64,000 nucleotides of DNA from NCBI RefSeq assembly GCF_900188225.1, contig NZ_FZOC01000003.1, forward strand, positions 1 to 64,000, in the 5' to 3' direction. The position numbers were made by a program, and so were the translations under genes. The notes below the pieces were generated by a model. It was not told the origin of the DNA and ran no database searches. It worked only from the letters and a program-made list of their open reading frames with translations. This document shows positions 18,310-25,688 of this stretch, in pieces. The DNA is from Humidesulfovibrio mexicanus. GTDB lineage: Bacteria > Desulfobacterota > Desulfovibrionia > Desulfovibrionales > Desulfovibrionaceae. Positions within the stretch are counted from its first letter, which is position 1; each line of letters starts with the position of its first letter.

Positions 18310-19416
18310 CTACAGGCAGCCGCGCAGGCCCTGGGCCAGCCCGATGCCCGGCCGCCAGCCCGTGAGCGCGGTCAGGCGCGCGTTGTCCAGCACCAGGCTG
18401 GAGACCCGCGCCGCCGGGTCCGGCTCCCGCTCCTGCGGAAGGCGGGAAGTATGAAAAAGTTCCGCCGCAAGGTCAAGGAGCGCGCCGATGCGCGTGCCCG
18501 CGCCCGTGGACAGGTTGGCCGTAAGGCAGCCGCCTTCCGCCAGGGGGCCGGAAGCCAGGGAGCCGGGAACCAGGGAGCCGGGAACCAGGGCGTTGGCCGC
18601 CAGCCCCAGGCACAACAGCCCTTCCGCGGCATCGGCCACGTGCAGAAAATCGCGCACCGGGCTCTCGTCCCACACGCGCAGGGGCTCGCCGCGCCGCACC
18701 TGGGCCAGCACGCGGCCCAGCACCGTGTTCTCGCCGCCGCCGGGACCGTAGAGATTAGACAGCCGGGCGATGGCCCCGCGCAGAGGACCGCTGGCGCAGG
18801 CCGCGCGGATGAGCCCCTCGGCCTCGATCTTGCCGCGCGCGTACTGCGCCGCGGGCAACAGGGGGTCGTCCTCCCGCGCCGGACGGCCCAGGGCGTCGCC
18901 GTACACGATGCCCGTGGACGGGAACACGAAGGCGCAGGCCACGCCGGAAAGCGCTGCGAGCGCCTCGGCCACAAGGTCCACGTTGAGCCGCCGGGCAAGC
19001 TCCGGGTTTTTCTGGCAGGCCCCGGCATCGGCCAGGCCCGCCATGTGGAAGAACGCCGCCAGCCCGGCCCGGCCCGCATCCTGCGCCGCCCCAGCGCAAT
19101 CATAGCCTTCTTCACCCAACGGGGGTCCAGGGGGGAGCCCCCCCTGGCCTGCGGAGCACGATCCCGAGCACCCAGCCAGCCCGGCCCGGCCCTGGCGCAA
19201 AAACGCCGCAGCCTGGCCTAGCGCGGCCTCGCCGCCCGCCTCATGCGCATACCCTTCCGGCAGCGCGCCGGGCCAGGGGCGCGTGTCCACGCCCAGCACG
19301 CGCGCGCCGGAGTCCAGCAGCAGGCGCACCAGCTCGCGGCCCAGGAACCCGCAGGCACCGAAGACCACGGCGCGGCCGAAGGCGGCGCTTTGGGGCGGGG
19401 TGGGGCAGCCGGGCAC
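18310..19416 (-). CDS. NAD-dependent epimerase/dehydratase (SDR) interrupted in frame by a dispersed repeat
   Basis: A 368-residue extended SDR. The Rossmann motif is VVFGACGFLGRELV, the conserved strand is AFFHMAG, the catalytic region is VFPSTGIVYG followed by YARGKIEAE (YxxxK), and RLSNLYGPGGGENTV lies in the substrate domain. Residues ~83-104 (GSCSAGQGGLPPGPPLGEE) are encoded by a copy of the window's dispersed palindrome. Residues ~275-290 hold a five-residue repeat VPGSL from a 15-bp tandem. The GTG start has AGGGA upstream. It lies between legB and the 2-epimerase. Reaction unknown; it is not part of the textbook legionaminic set. Confidence 0.8.
   Translation of the reverse strand: MPGCPTPPQSAAFGRAVVFGACGFLGRELVRLLLDSGARVLGVDTRPWPGALPEGYAHEAGGEAALGQAAAFLRQGRAGLAGCSGSCSAGQGGLPPGPPLGEEGYDCAGAAQDAGRAGLAAFFHMAGLADAGACQKNPELARRLNVDLVAEALAALSGVACAFVFPSTGIVYGDALGRPAREDDPLLPAAQYARGKIEAEGLIRAACASGPLRGAIARLSNLYGPGGGENTVLGRVLAQVRRGEPLRVWDESPVRDFLHVADAAEGLLCLGLAANALVPGSLVPGSLASGPLAEGGCLTANLSTGAGTRIGALLDLAAELFHTSRLPQEREPDPAARVSSLVLDNARLTALTGWRPGIGLAQGLRGCL
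18555..18590. repeat. 15-bp tandem repeat inside the SDR gene
   Basis: CCAGGGAGCCGGGAA occurs at 18555-18569 and 18570-18584, then a 6-base partial copy. Because 15 is a multiple of 3, copy change would add or remove five residues (VPGSL) without shifting the frame. Confidence 0.85.
19119..19161. repeat. Type-B dispersed palindromic repeat inside a coding gene
   Basis: GGGGGTCCAGGGGGGAGCC and the following CCCTGGCCTGCGGAGCACGA match the intergenic type-B units at 5694 and 5866, with the central palindrome slightly altered. It sits within the SDR gene 18310-19416 and keeps the frame open, adding roughly 20 residues before the strand AFFHMAG. Confidence 0.8.
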
Positions 19417-19428
19417 GCGCTTTTGTCC

Positions 19429-20439
19429 CTAGATGTTGTAGATGTCGGCCTTGTAGGCCTTGCGGTTCTCGGGATCGGCGAACCACGCGGCCGTCTCGGC
19501 CAGGCCCCGGTCGAAGCCGTCCAGCCCGCCGTAGGCCGGGTGCCAGGCGCAAAAGCGCGCGGCCTTGGCGTTGCCCGCGAACAGGCGCTCCACCTCGCTT
19601 TTCTCGGGGCGCAGGCGGGCCTCGTCGCACTCGATCTCGATGTCGGCGCCCATGACGTGGGCGATGCGCTTGGCCGTGTCCCCGATGCTGACCTCGAAGC
19701 CGCTGCCCACGTTGACGACCTCGCCCACGGCGGCGTCGCTTTGCGCCACGGCGACAAAGCCGCGCGCGGTGTCGGTGACGAAGTTGAAGTCCCGCGTGGG
19801 GGTGAGCGCGCCCAGCTTGATGCGCCGCTTGCCCGCCGCGATCTGCGTGATGATGGTGGGGATGACGGCGCGGGCGCTTTGCCTGGGGCCATAGGTGTTG
19901 AAGGGCCGGATGACGGCCACGGGCGTGCCGAAGGCGGCGTGGAAGGACAGGGCGATCTGGTCGGCGCCGATCTTGGTGGCCGAATAGGGCGACTGGCCTT
20001 GCAGGGGGTGCTCCTCGGTGATGGGCACGAAGCGCGCGGTGCCGTACACCTCGCTGGTGGAGGTGTGGACCACCTTCTGCACATCGAGGTCGCGGGCGGC
20101 CTGCACGATGTTCAGGGTGCCGGTGACGTTGGTCTGCACGTAGGTGTCGGGCGAGTGGTAGGAATAGGGGATGGCGATGAGGGCGGCCAGGTGCAGCACC
20201 ACGTCGCAGCCGCGCATGGCCGTGCGCACGCCGTTCGGGTCGCGGATGTCGCCGGGGAACACGTCCAGGCTCTTTTTCAGCTCCGGCTCGAAGCTGTCCA
20301 GCCAGCCCCAGGAGGAGAAGGCGTTGTAGTGCACGAAGGCGCGCACATCCACGCCCTGGCGCAGGAGCATTTCCGTGAGGTGCGAGCCGATGAAGCCGCC
20401 CGCGCCGGTGACGAGGATCTTCTTGCCTGTGAGTTCCAT
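19429..20439 (-). CDS. legB: NAD-dependent 4,6-dehydratase LegB-like
   Basis: A 336-residue extended SDR expected to make the 4-keto-6-deoxy intermediate from a nucleotide-GlcNAc. ILVTGAGGFIGSHLTEMLLRQG binds NAD, and DVRAFVHYNAFSSWGWLD is characteristic of LegB proteins. TSTSEVYG with the catalytic acid region and YSATKIGAD (YxxxK) complete the active site; RPFNTYGPRQSARAVIPTII follows. ATG at 20439 is one base after the stop of the synthase gene, so the two are coupled. Specificity (GDP versus UDP) is inferred from the PtmE-like gene in the operon. Confidence 0.88.
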   Translation of the reverse strand: MELTGKKILVTGAGGFIGSHLTEMLLRQGVDVRAFVHYNAFSSWGWLDSFEPELKKSLDVFPGDIRDPNGVRTAMRGCDVVLHLAALIAIPYSYHSPDTYVQTNVTGTLNIVQAARDLDVQKVVHTSTSEVYGTARFVPITEEHPLQGQSPYSATKIGADQIALSFHAAFGTPVAVIRPFNTYGPRQSARAVIPTIITQIAAGKRRIKLGALTPTRDFNFVTDTARGFVAVAQSDAAVGEVVNVGSGFEVSIGDTAKRIAHVMGADIEIECDEARLRPEKSEVERLFAGNAKAARFCAWHPAYGGLDGFDRGLAETAAWFADPENRKAYKADIYNI

Positions 20440-20440
20440 G

Positions 20441-21490
20441 CTAGTCCTTTCCGCCTTCCACCATGTCCCAGGCGAGCTGCGTGTTCGTGTCGATGTCGCG
20501 GGCGGCCGCGCGGCCAAGGAGCCCCTCGAAGTGCTCGGCCAGGATCTGCCCGGTGCCGGGCCGCTTGACCCAGAGGTTGGCCTTGGACAAGGCCTCGCCC
20601 TTCTTGACGGGCGCGATGGTGACGCAGCTTGCGTAGGCGAAGTCGATGGTCACCTGTTCCTCTGGCAGCACGCCCTTTTCCCCGCCGCGCGCCTTGTGGA
20701 TGATGGCGCTGCCCTGGATGAGCTGGCGCATCTCCTCCGGGTCCATGGACAGGAACACGTCCGGTCCGGGCCAGCTTTTGTCCGAGGTGAAGTGCCGCTC
20801 CAGCATGGAGGCCCCCAGCGCCGCCGCGCCCAGGCAGGGGTAGATGGTCAGGGTGTGGTCGGAGAGGCCCGCCACTGCGTCGGGGAAGGCCTCCATGAGC
20901 TGCACCATGGCCCCCAGGCGCACCTTTTCCGGCGGGGTGGGGTACATGCTGGTGGTGTGCATGAGCCCGAAGGGAACCTTGTGCCGCCTCAGGATCTCCA
21001 CGCTCTTGCGCACGCTGTCCATGCCGTTCATGCCGGTCGAAAGGATGACCGGCTTGCCGAAGCCGGCGATGTGGTCGATGAGCGGGTAATTGTTGCACTC
21101 GCCGGAGCCGATCTTGTAGCCGGGCACGCCCATGGACTCCAGGCGGTCGGCCGCGGCGCGGGAAAAGGGCGTGGACAGGTAGATCATGCCCAGGCTCCGC
21201 ACCAGGTCCATCAGGCGGCGCTCCTCGGCCTCGGAAAGCTGGCAGCGCTCCATGATCTCGTAGATGGATTCCTTGGCGTTGCCCGGAATGACCGTTTTGG
21301 CCTGCGGGCTCATCTCGTCCTCCACCACGTGGCACTGGAACTTCACGCACTCGCAGCCCACGGCGTGCGCGTCGCGCACCATGCGTTCGGCCTTGGCGTA
21401 GTCGCCCTCGTGGTTGATGCCGATCTCGGCGATGACAAGCGGGGCGTGGTCCGGTCCGATTGCGCGTCCGGCCAGGGTGATTTCGGGCAT
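20441..21490 (-). CDS. legI: N-acetylneuraminate/legionaminate synthase family protein
   Basis: A 349-residue NeuB-type synthase that condenses phosphoenolpyruvate with ManNAc or its 2,4-diacetamido-6-deoxy analogue to form a nine-carbon acid. The TIM barrel runs from VIAEIGINHEGDYAKAERM through FSRAAADRLESMGVPGYKIGSGE and GLSDHTLTIYPCLGAAALGASMLERHFT. The C-terminal SAF (antifreeze-like) domain covers about residues 285-345 (VKKGEALSKANLWVKRPGTG). First biosynthetic gene of the operon. Sialic versus legionaminic acid cannot be settled by sequence reading alone; the LegB-like partner favours legionaminic acid. Confidence 0.9.
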   Translation of the reverse strand: MPEITLAGRAIGPDHAPLVIAEIGINHEGDYAKAERMVRDAHAVGCECVKFQCHVVEDEMSPQAKTVIPGNAKESIYEIMERCQLSEAEERRLMDLVRSLGMIYLSTPFSRAAADRLESMGVPGYKIGSGECNNYPLIDHIAGFGKPVILSTGMNGMDSVRKSVEILRRHKVPFGLMHTTSMYPTPPEKVRLGAMVQLMEAFPDAVAGLSDHTLTIYPCLGAAALGASMLERHFTSDKSWPGPDVFLSMDPEEMRQLIQGSAIIHKARGGEKGVLPEEQVTIDFAYASCVTIAPVKKGEALSKANLWVKRPGTGQILAEHFEGLLGRAAARDIDTNTQLAWDMVEGGKD

Positions 21491-21559
21491 GGGCTTGCTC
21501 CTTTCCTGACTCGCGTCAGCGTGGGCGGACGATAGAGAAAAGGGGGCGAAGAATCAAGA

Positions 21560-21575
21560 CGGAGGCGGTCCTCCG
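21560..21575 (-). terminator. Weak terminator-like hairpin after the permease gene
   Basis: CGGAGG-CGGT-CCTCCG stem-loop 7 bases beyond the permease stop on the minus strand, followed by TCTTGATTCTT rather than a clean T run. It could partly separate the permease from the nonulosonic operon. Confidence 0.35.
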
Positions 21576-21581
21576 CCGGGG

Positions 21582-22451
21582 CTACCGCCGCCGCGCGCCC
21601 AGGCCGATGCCGACCAGCGTGGCGGCCACGCCCAGAAGCTCGGCCAGTCCGGCGGGCCGGGCGAAGAAGGCCAGGTCCCACACGTAGGCCAGGGCGGGCT
21701 GCAACAGCAAAATAAGCCCGGCCAGCGACATGCGCGTATCGCGCAGCCCGCGCGAGATGAGCGCCCAGCCCATGAGCTGAGAGGTGATGCCGTAGCCAGC
21801 CATGAGCAGCAGGGGCATTCCGAGGGGCAGCAGCGGGCTTTCCCCGCGCACCAGCAGCACGGGCAGCAGCAGGGCCGCGGTCATCAGCGAGTTGGCCGTC
21901 ATGACGGCCAGCTGCGAGCCGTCGCCGCACAGGGCCATGCTGCGGCCCAGGGCCAGGATGAACCCGGCATAAAAGAGGCCGGAGAACAGGCCGAAGAGCA
22001 CGCCCCAATGATAGTCGGCCCCGGCGCTGGCCCAGGCGGGCGCGACGATGGCCAGAAGCCCGCCCATGGCCAGGGCCAGGCCCGCGAAGAAGCGCAGCCC
22101 AGGCCGCTCCCCAAGGAACACGATGCCCCAGGCCGCCAGCACGAAGACCTGGAAGTTGCCGAACAGCGTGGACAGCCCAGGCCCGATGTACAGAATGGAC
22201 AGGTGCCAGCACACCAGATCTCCGGCGAAGAAGCCCGCGCACGCAAGGGACCACCACCAGCCCGCGCGCGGCATGGCCGAAAGCCTGGAGCGCGGCTCGC
22301 GGCTGGCAAGGCTGGCCAGATAGAGCCCGACCCCGCCGATGAGCACCCGGTGGAAGGCGGCCGCATCGCCGCCCACGCCGTAGGGCGCGGCCAGCTTCAC
22401 GAACAGGGGCGAAAAGCTGATGAGCACCGCTCCGAGAACAAGACGCCACAT
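21582..22451 (-). CDS. EamA/DMT-family permease
   Basis: A 289-residue inner-membrane protein with about ten hydrophobic segments and the two-EamA-repeat layout (LVLGAVLISFSPLFVKLA at the start, a second half beginning near GVLFGLFSGLFYAGFIL). Members export metabolites such as amino acids, or move nucleotide sugars. The start is 4 bases from the sfsA stop. It lies 91 bases upstream of the nonulosonic acid synthase on the same strand, so a role in that pathway is possible, but substrate prediction in this family is unreliable. Confidence 0.85.
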   Translation of the reverse strand: MWRLVLGAVLISFSPLFVKLAAPYGVGGDAAAFHRVLIGGVGLYLASLASREPRSRLSAMPRAGWWWSLACAGFFAGDLVCWHLSILYIGPGLSTLFGNFQVFVLAAWGIVFLGERPGLRFFAGLALAMGGLLAIVAPAWASAGADYHWGVLFGLFSGLFYAGFILALGRSMALCGDGSQLAVMTANSLMTAALLLPVLLVRGESPLLPLGMPLLLMAGYGITSQLMGWALISRGLRDTRMSLAGLILLLQPALAYVWDLAFFARPAGLAELLGVAATLVGIGLGARRR

Positions 22452-22454
22452 GGC

Positions 22455-23246
22455 TCAGCCCCCTTCTTCCCGCACGCGCGCGGCCCAGCAGGGGGCCAGG
22501 GGCAGGCGTTCGGCCAGATGGACGCCCGCTTGCGTCACCCGCGCGCGCCAGGCCCACAGCTCCACCCCGGCGCGCAGGGCGCGCACCAGCCCGGCGGCGT
22601 ACTGCGGGTCTATGGCCTCGGCCGGGGCGAAGCAGTCGCCGTCCGGCCGCTGCGTCAGAAAGAACAGCGCTGCCCGGCAGCCCTCGCTCCGCAAACGCAC
22701 AAGCTCGTCCAGGTGCTTGCGGCCGCGCTCGCTGGCCGCGTCCGGGAACTGGGCCTGGCCGTCCTCCACAAGCGTCACGTTCTTGCACTCCACATAGAGC
22801 GGCGGCAGGCCGGGGCCTGTCAAAAGGGCGTCCAGGCGGCTGGCGCCGGTTTTGGCTTCAGGCGCAAAGCCCGTGTAGGCGAGGGCCTCGGGCAGCAGGC
22901 GCGCGCGCCAGGCCGCGGCCAGCAGACGGTTGGGGCTCAAGGTGTTCACGCCCACCCAGGCGGGGGGTTCCCCCCTGTGCCCGCCGGGCAGGGCCAGGGC
23001 CTCCAGGGTCCATTGGAGCGCGCGCTGCGGCCCTGTTGCCCGCTGCGGCGCAGGCGAGAGCAGGGCCTGGGTTCCGGGGCGCAAAAGCCCCAGCATGGAG
23101 CCGGTGTTGTTGGTGTGCGCGCGCAGCTCCGCGCCGGTGTGCGGGTCCACGGTCACGGCGGTGAAGCGTTTTTCGCGGCGCACAAAGGCGGCAACGCGGC
23201 AGCCGGGCGGGTAAGGGAGCAGCAGCGCGCCCGAAGCGCTACACAT
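22455..23246 (-). CDS. sfsA: DNA/RNA nuclease SfsA
   Basis: A 263-residue protein of the SfsA (sugar fermentation stimulation) family. Features: an OB-like N-terminal part with FVRREKRFTAVT and AHTNNTGSMLGLL, and a nuclease-like core PPLYVECKNVTLVEDGQAQFPDAASERGRKHL with the conserved Glu-x-Lys pair. The C-terminus holds AALFFLTQRPDGDCFAPAEAIDPQYA. The ATG at 23246 overlaps the stop of the VOC gene by 8 bases. A separate first-codon choice upstream would need reading through that gene. Confidence 0.88.
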   Translation of the reverse strand: MCSASGALLLPYPPGCRVAAFVRREKRFTAVTVDPHTGAELRAHTNNTGSMLGLLRPGTQALLSPAPQRATGPQRALQWTLEALALPGGHRGEPPAWVGVNTLSPNRLLAAAWRARLLPEALAYTGFAPEAKTGASRLDALLTGPGLPPLYVECKNVTLVEDGQAQFPDAASERGRKHLDELVRLRSEGCRAALFFLTQRPDGDCFAPAEAIDPQYAAGLVRALRAGVELWAWRARVTQAGVHLAERLPLAPCWAARVREEGG

Positions 23247-23862
23247 GCCTGGGGCCTTTGCCGCCGCCTGCCCTGCCCTCGGCGGCGGGGTCGCGGCCCA
23301 CGAGCAGAAGCCCCTCGCCGGGATAGGCGCGGCGGTCTTCCGGCCGGGTGGGTGCGACGGGCTCGGGCCACGCTCCGGGCACGGGCTCGGCCCCCTGCCG
23401 GGCCAAGGGCGTGGGCGCGCTGTCGGCCATGACGGGCTGCGCGCGCAGATCCACGCCGGGCGCGGGCACGCTGAACTCCACAGCAATGTTGTTGGGGTCG
23501 AAGGAGTACAGCGAGCGGATGAAACCGTGGTCCACCACCTCGGACACCCAGAACCCGGCGGCGTCCAGGCGGTCGCGCAGCTCCCACAGGGCGTTTTCGT
23601 CCTCCAGGCCGAAGGAGATGTGGTCGAAGGTGAAGGGGCCGCGCACGGGCGCGCCGTGGTCCTTGTCCGGCCCTGGCTCCACGCCGGGCCATTCGAAGAA
23701 GGCGATCATGTCCTGGGCGCTGATCTCGAAAAAGTAGTGCCGCGAGCCGGGGTGGCCCAACCCGGCCACCAGGCGCATCCCCAGCAGGTCGCGCCAGTAG
23801 CGGATGGTGGCGTCCATGTCGCCGGTGGCCATGGCCAGGTGATTGATGCCGGTGAAGCGCAT
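23239..23862 (-). CDS. VOC-family (glyoxalase/bleomycin-resistance fold) protein
   Basis: A 207-residue protein with a vicinal-oxygen-chelate domain in residues 1-135. INHLAMATGDMDATIRYWRDLLGMRLV is the first half, with a metal-ligand His. FTFDHISFGLED supplies the second His, and DPNNIAVEF the C-terminal Glu. Residues 136-207 are Pro/Arg-rich with no recognisable fold. Likely a metal-dependent lyase or dioxygenase-like enzyme; the substrate is unknown. It overlaps sfsA by 8 bases. Confidence 0.82.
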   Translation of the reverse strand: MRFTGINHLAMATGDMDATIRYWRDLLGMRLVAGLGHPGSRHYFFEISAQDMIAFFEWPGVEPGPDKDHGAPVRGPFTFDHISFGLEDENALWELRDRLDAAGFWVSEVVDHGFIRSLYSFDPNNIAVEFSVPAPGVDLRAQPVMADSAPTPLARQGAEPVPGAWPEPVAPTRPEDRRAYPGEGLLLVGRDPAAEGRAGGGKGPRHV

Positions 23863-23898
23863 GGTGGCCTCCAGGCCGCAGGGGGCGGGCTGCGGCGG

Positions 23899-24354
23899 CT
23901 ATTTCGTGACCGTGACCTTGACCTGCTTGAAGATGTCGGGCCTGAGGTTCGGCTCGGGCTTGCGGATCTTGATGACGACATCGCACTCGCCCTCGGCCAG
24001 GGCGGTGAAGGTGTACCGCACGCGCCGTCCGTCCTCAAAGGGCTCGATGCCGTCCAGGCGCAGCAGGACGGGATCAAAGGACGTGCCCGCGAACACGTAA
24101 CCGGAAAGGCCGGGATCGCGCATGTCGAGCGCAAGCAGGCTGCCTGCGGGCACGCGGGCCTCGTGCTGCTGCTCGCCGTCCAGCCGCATCTCCACATTTC
24201 CGCTGCCGCCAAGCATCCTGGGCATGTGCGCACAGCCCGCCGCCACAAGCGCCAACGCCAGCGCCGCCAGGGCCAACACGGCGAAACGCCGGGCCAGCGC
24301 GCTGACCGGGAATGAACGGAAGGGACGCATCAGAGCGAGGGGGGACGGCGTCAT
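23899..24354 (-). CDS. Lipoprotein, possible chagasin-like (I42) inhibitor domain
   Basis: A 151-residue protein with a lipoprotein signal: a hydrophobic run (FAVLALAALALALVAAGC) ending in a lipobox cysteine. The mature part is all-beta in character, with LRLDGIEPFEDGRRVRYTFTALAEGECDVVIKIRKP, which recalls chagasin-like cysteine-protease inhibitors, but the match is by eye and weak. ATG at 24354 is preferred because CAGGAG lies 7 bases upstream. Lies 36 bases upstream of the VOC gene on the same strand. Confidence 0.65.
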   Translation of the reverse strand: MTPSPLALMRPFRSFPVSALARRFAVLALAALALALVAAGCAHMPRMLGGSGNVEMRLDGEQQHEARVPAGSLLALDMRDPGLSGYVFAGTSFDPVLLRLDGIEPFEDGRRVRYTFTALAEGECDVVIKIRKPEPNLRPDIFKQVKVTVTK

Positions 24355-24446
24355 GGCGGCTCCTGAGGGGGTTGGTGTGGTCGCACCGCCTGTGTAGCGC
24401 GCGCCGCCCACGGGGGCAAGCCGTGCCCTGGCCCGGGAAAAGAGGT

Positions 24447-24466
24447 GGGGCCGGTTGCCCGGCCCC
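24447..24466 (-). terminator. Probable terminator for the gene at 24561
   Basis: Perfect 8-bp GC stem GGGGCCGG-TTGC-CCGGCCCC. On the minus strand it is followed by ACCTCTTTTCC. It lies about 95 bases past the stop of the small gene 24561-24911. The rest of 24355-24560 is purine-rich (AGGAGGA-like runs) with no gene. Confidence 0.45.
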
Positions 24467-24560
24467 GTCTGGCGAGTGGGAGAGGAGGATGCGTTTCGGG
24501 GAAGGAAGAGGAGGATAGGGAAAGCGCTGTCCGGGTGTTCGTCTCGGAATGCGCGGAGTC

Positions 24561-24911
24561 CTACTGTTGGGGGCGCAACTGGGATTCCAGCCAGTGGCGG
24601 ACGTTCTGGTCGGGCGGATACACGCCCTTAAGCCCGCCGACCGACTGCATGAACTCCCGGGCCAGATCGTCGGGCAGCTCCACTTCGGCCAGTTCCCTGG
24701 CTTCCTCGGAATTGCGCCGCACCAGAATGGCCCTGGGCTTGCTGTCCCAGGTGTAGACCACGAAGTAGTTGCTGTAGTCGGCCTTGGACCGCACGGGCTG
24801 GTGGTCCGCCCGCCAGGAGTTGTTGCCCCATTCCAGGTACAGGGTCACGGCATCCCAGGGAGTCATGCTCCAGTCGATCTCAAGGTCGCGGTAGGTGTGC
24901 AGGCTGGCCAT
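24561..24911 (-). CDS. Small conserved protein, probably DVU0772 family
   Basis: A 116-residue soluble protein beginning MASLHTYRDLEIDWSMTPWD. It is rich in Trp and acidic residues (LYLEWGNNSWRADHQPVRSKADYSNYFVV, in parts) and contains AILVRRNSEEARELAEVELPDDLAREF. From memory this resembles a small family known from Desulfovibrio (DVU0772), which I cannot confirm here. No catalytic motif is visible. The start has AAGGAGGAAACC, an excellent ribosome site, and a strong -35 lies upstream, so it is probably well expressed as a single gene. Confidence 0.75.
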   Translation of the reverse strand: MASLHTYRDLEIDWSMTPWDAVTLYLEWGNNSWRADHQPVRSKADYSNYFVVYTWDSKPRAILVRRNSEEARELAEVELPDDLAREFMQSVGGLKGVYPPDQNVRHWLESQLRPQQ

Positions 24912-24937
24912 GGTTTCCTCCTTGCGTCTTGATGTGA

Positions 24938-24965
24938 ACAGTAATCTTTCCTGATAAGATGTCAA
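24938..24965 (-). promoter_or_regulatory. Sigma-70-like promoter for the 24561-24911 gene
   Basis: On the minus strand a perfect TTGACA (24965-24960) is followed after 16 bases by TACTGT (24943-24938). The 5' leader would be about 20 bases and would end in the AAGGAGG ribosome site. The local stretch is much richer in A+T than its surroundings. Confidence 0.5.
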
Positions 24966-25135
24966 GGCTTTCACGAGCCATTTTTTTGGGTGCCTCCGCC
25001 CGGTTTTTGGAGTAGGCAACGTGCTGCGAAGAAACGCATTGCCGTGTCGCGGCAGAGGTTTGACGCAGGCGTGCGCCTGTGCCAGAACCGGTTCGCGTCC
25101 GAGCGCAACACCTGAAACACATCTGCGAGGTTGCC

Positions 25136-25648
25136 ATGGAGATGACGGACATCTTGCCTGCGAAAGAGTGGGCAAAGCTCGAACAAGACATTTACGACCG
25201 TTATGGCGTGAGCGCGCACGCACACAACAAGGACGGCGCGCCCTTCACCGGACGCGAGCTGTGGGGCAACCGGCTCTGCCCGGCCCTGCGCAAGATTCCC
25301 GGCGCGGGCACGGGCATATGCGCCGTGGTGAACCAGGCCGTCCGCGCCGAGGCCCGGCAGACCGGCAAGAGCGTCATCACCGAGTGTGACGCCGGGTTGA
25401 TGCTGATCGCCGTGCCGGTGATCGTCGATGGCGAATTTCTCGGAATGCTGGGCGGCTGCGGCGGCCTGTGCGACGGCGCCGAACCCGAGAGCTTCCTTGT
25501 GGAGAAGCTTACCGGCATGAGCGAAGAGCAGGTGGCGGAACTCGCCTCGGACATGCGCCGGTATTCCGAAGAGGATGCCCAGGCCATCGCCCGCGACATC
25601 GAGGAGCGCGTGGCCGAAGCGGTGCGCGCGTACACTGCCGGGCACTAG
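25136..25648 (+). CDS. PocR-domain sensory protein
   Basis: A 170-residue stand-alone PocR ligand-binding domain, a PAS-related fold first seen in the propanediol regulator PocR. Seen: WAKLEQDIYDRYGVSAHAHNKDG, LCPALRKIPGAGTGICAVVNQAV, SVITECDAGLMLIAVPVIVDGEFLGMLGGCGGL. Four conserved cysteines (in LCPA, GICA, ECDA, GGCG) could bind a metal, cluster or redox cue. There is no output domain, so it must act through another protein. ATG at 25136 rather than 25079 because GCGAGG precedes it. 40 bases upstream of a CoA-disulfide-reductase-like gene. Confidence 0.82.
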   Translation: MEMTDILPAKEWAKLEQDIYDRYGVSAHAHNKDGAPFTGRELWGNRLCPALRKIPGAGTGICAVVNQAVRAEARQTGKSVITECDAGLMLIAVPVIVDGEFLGMLGGCGGLCDGAEPESFLVEKLTGMSEEQVAELASDMRRYSEEDAQAIARDIEERVAEAVRAYTAGH

Positions 25649-25688
25649 CAACCCGCGCCCTCGGCGCGGCACAGGCGGGAGGATACCC

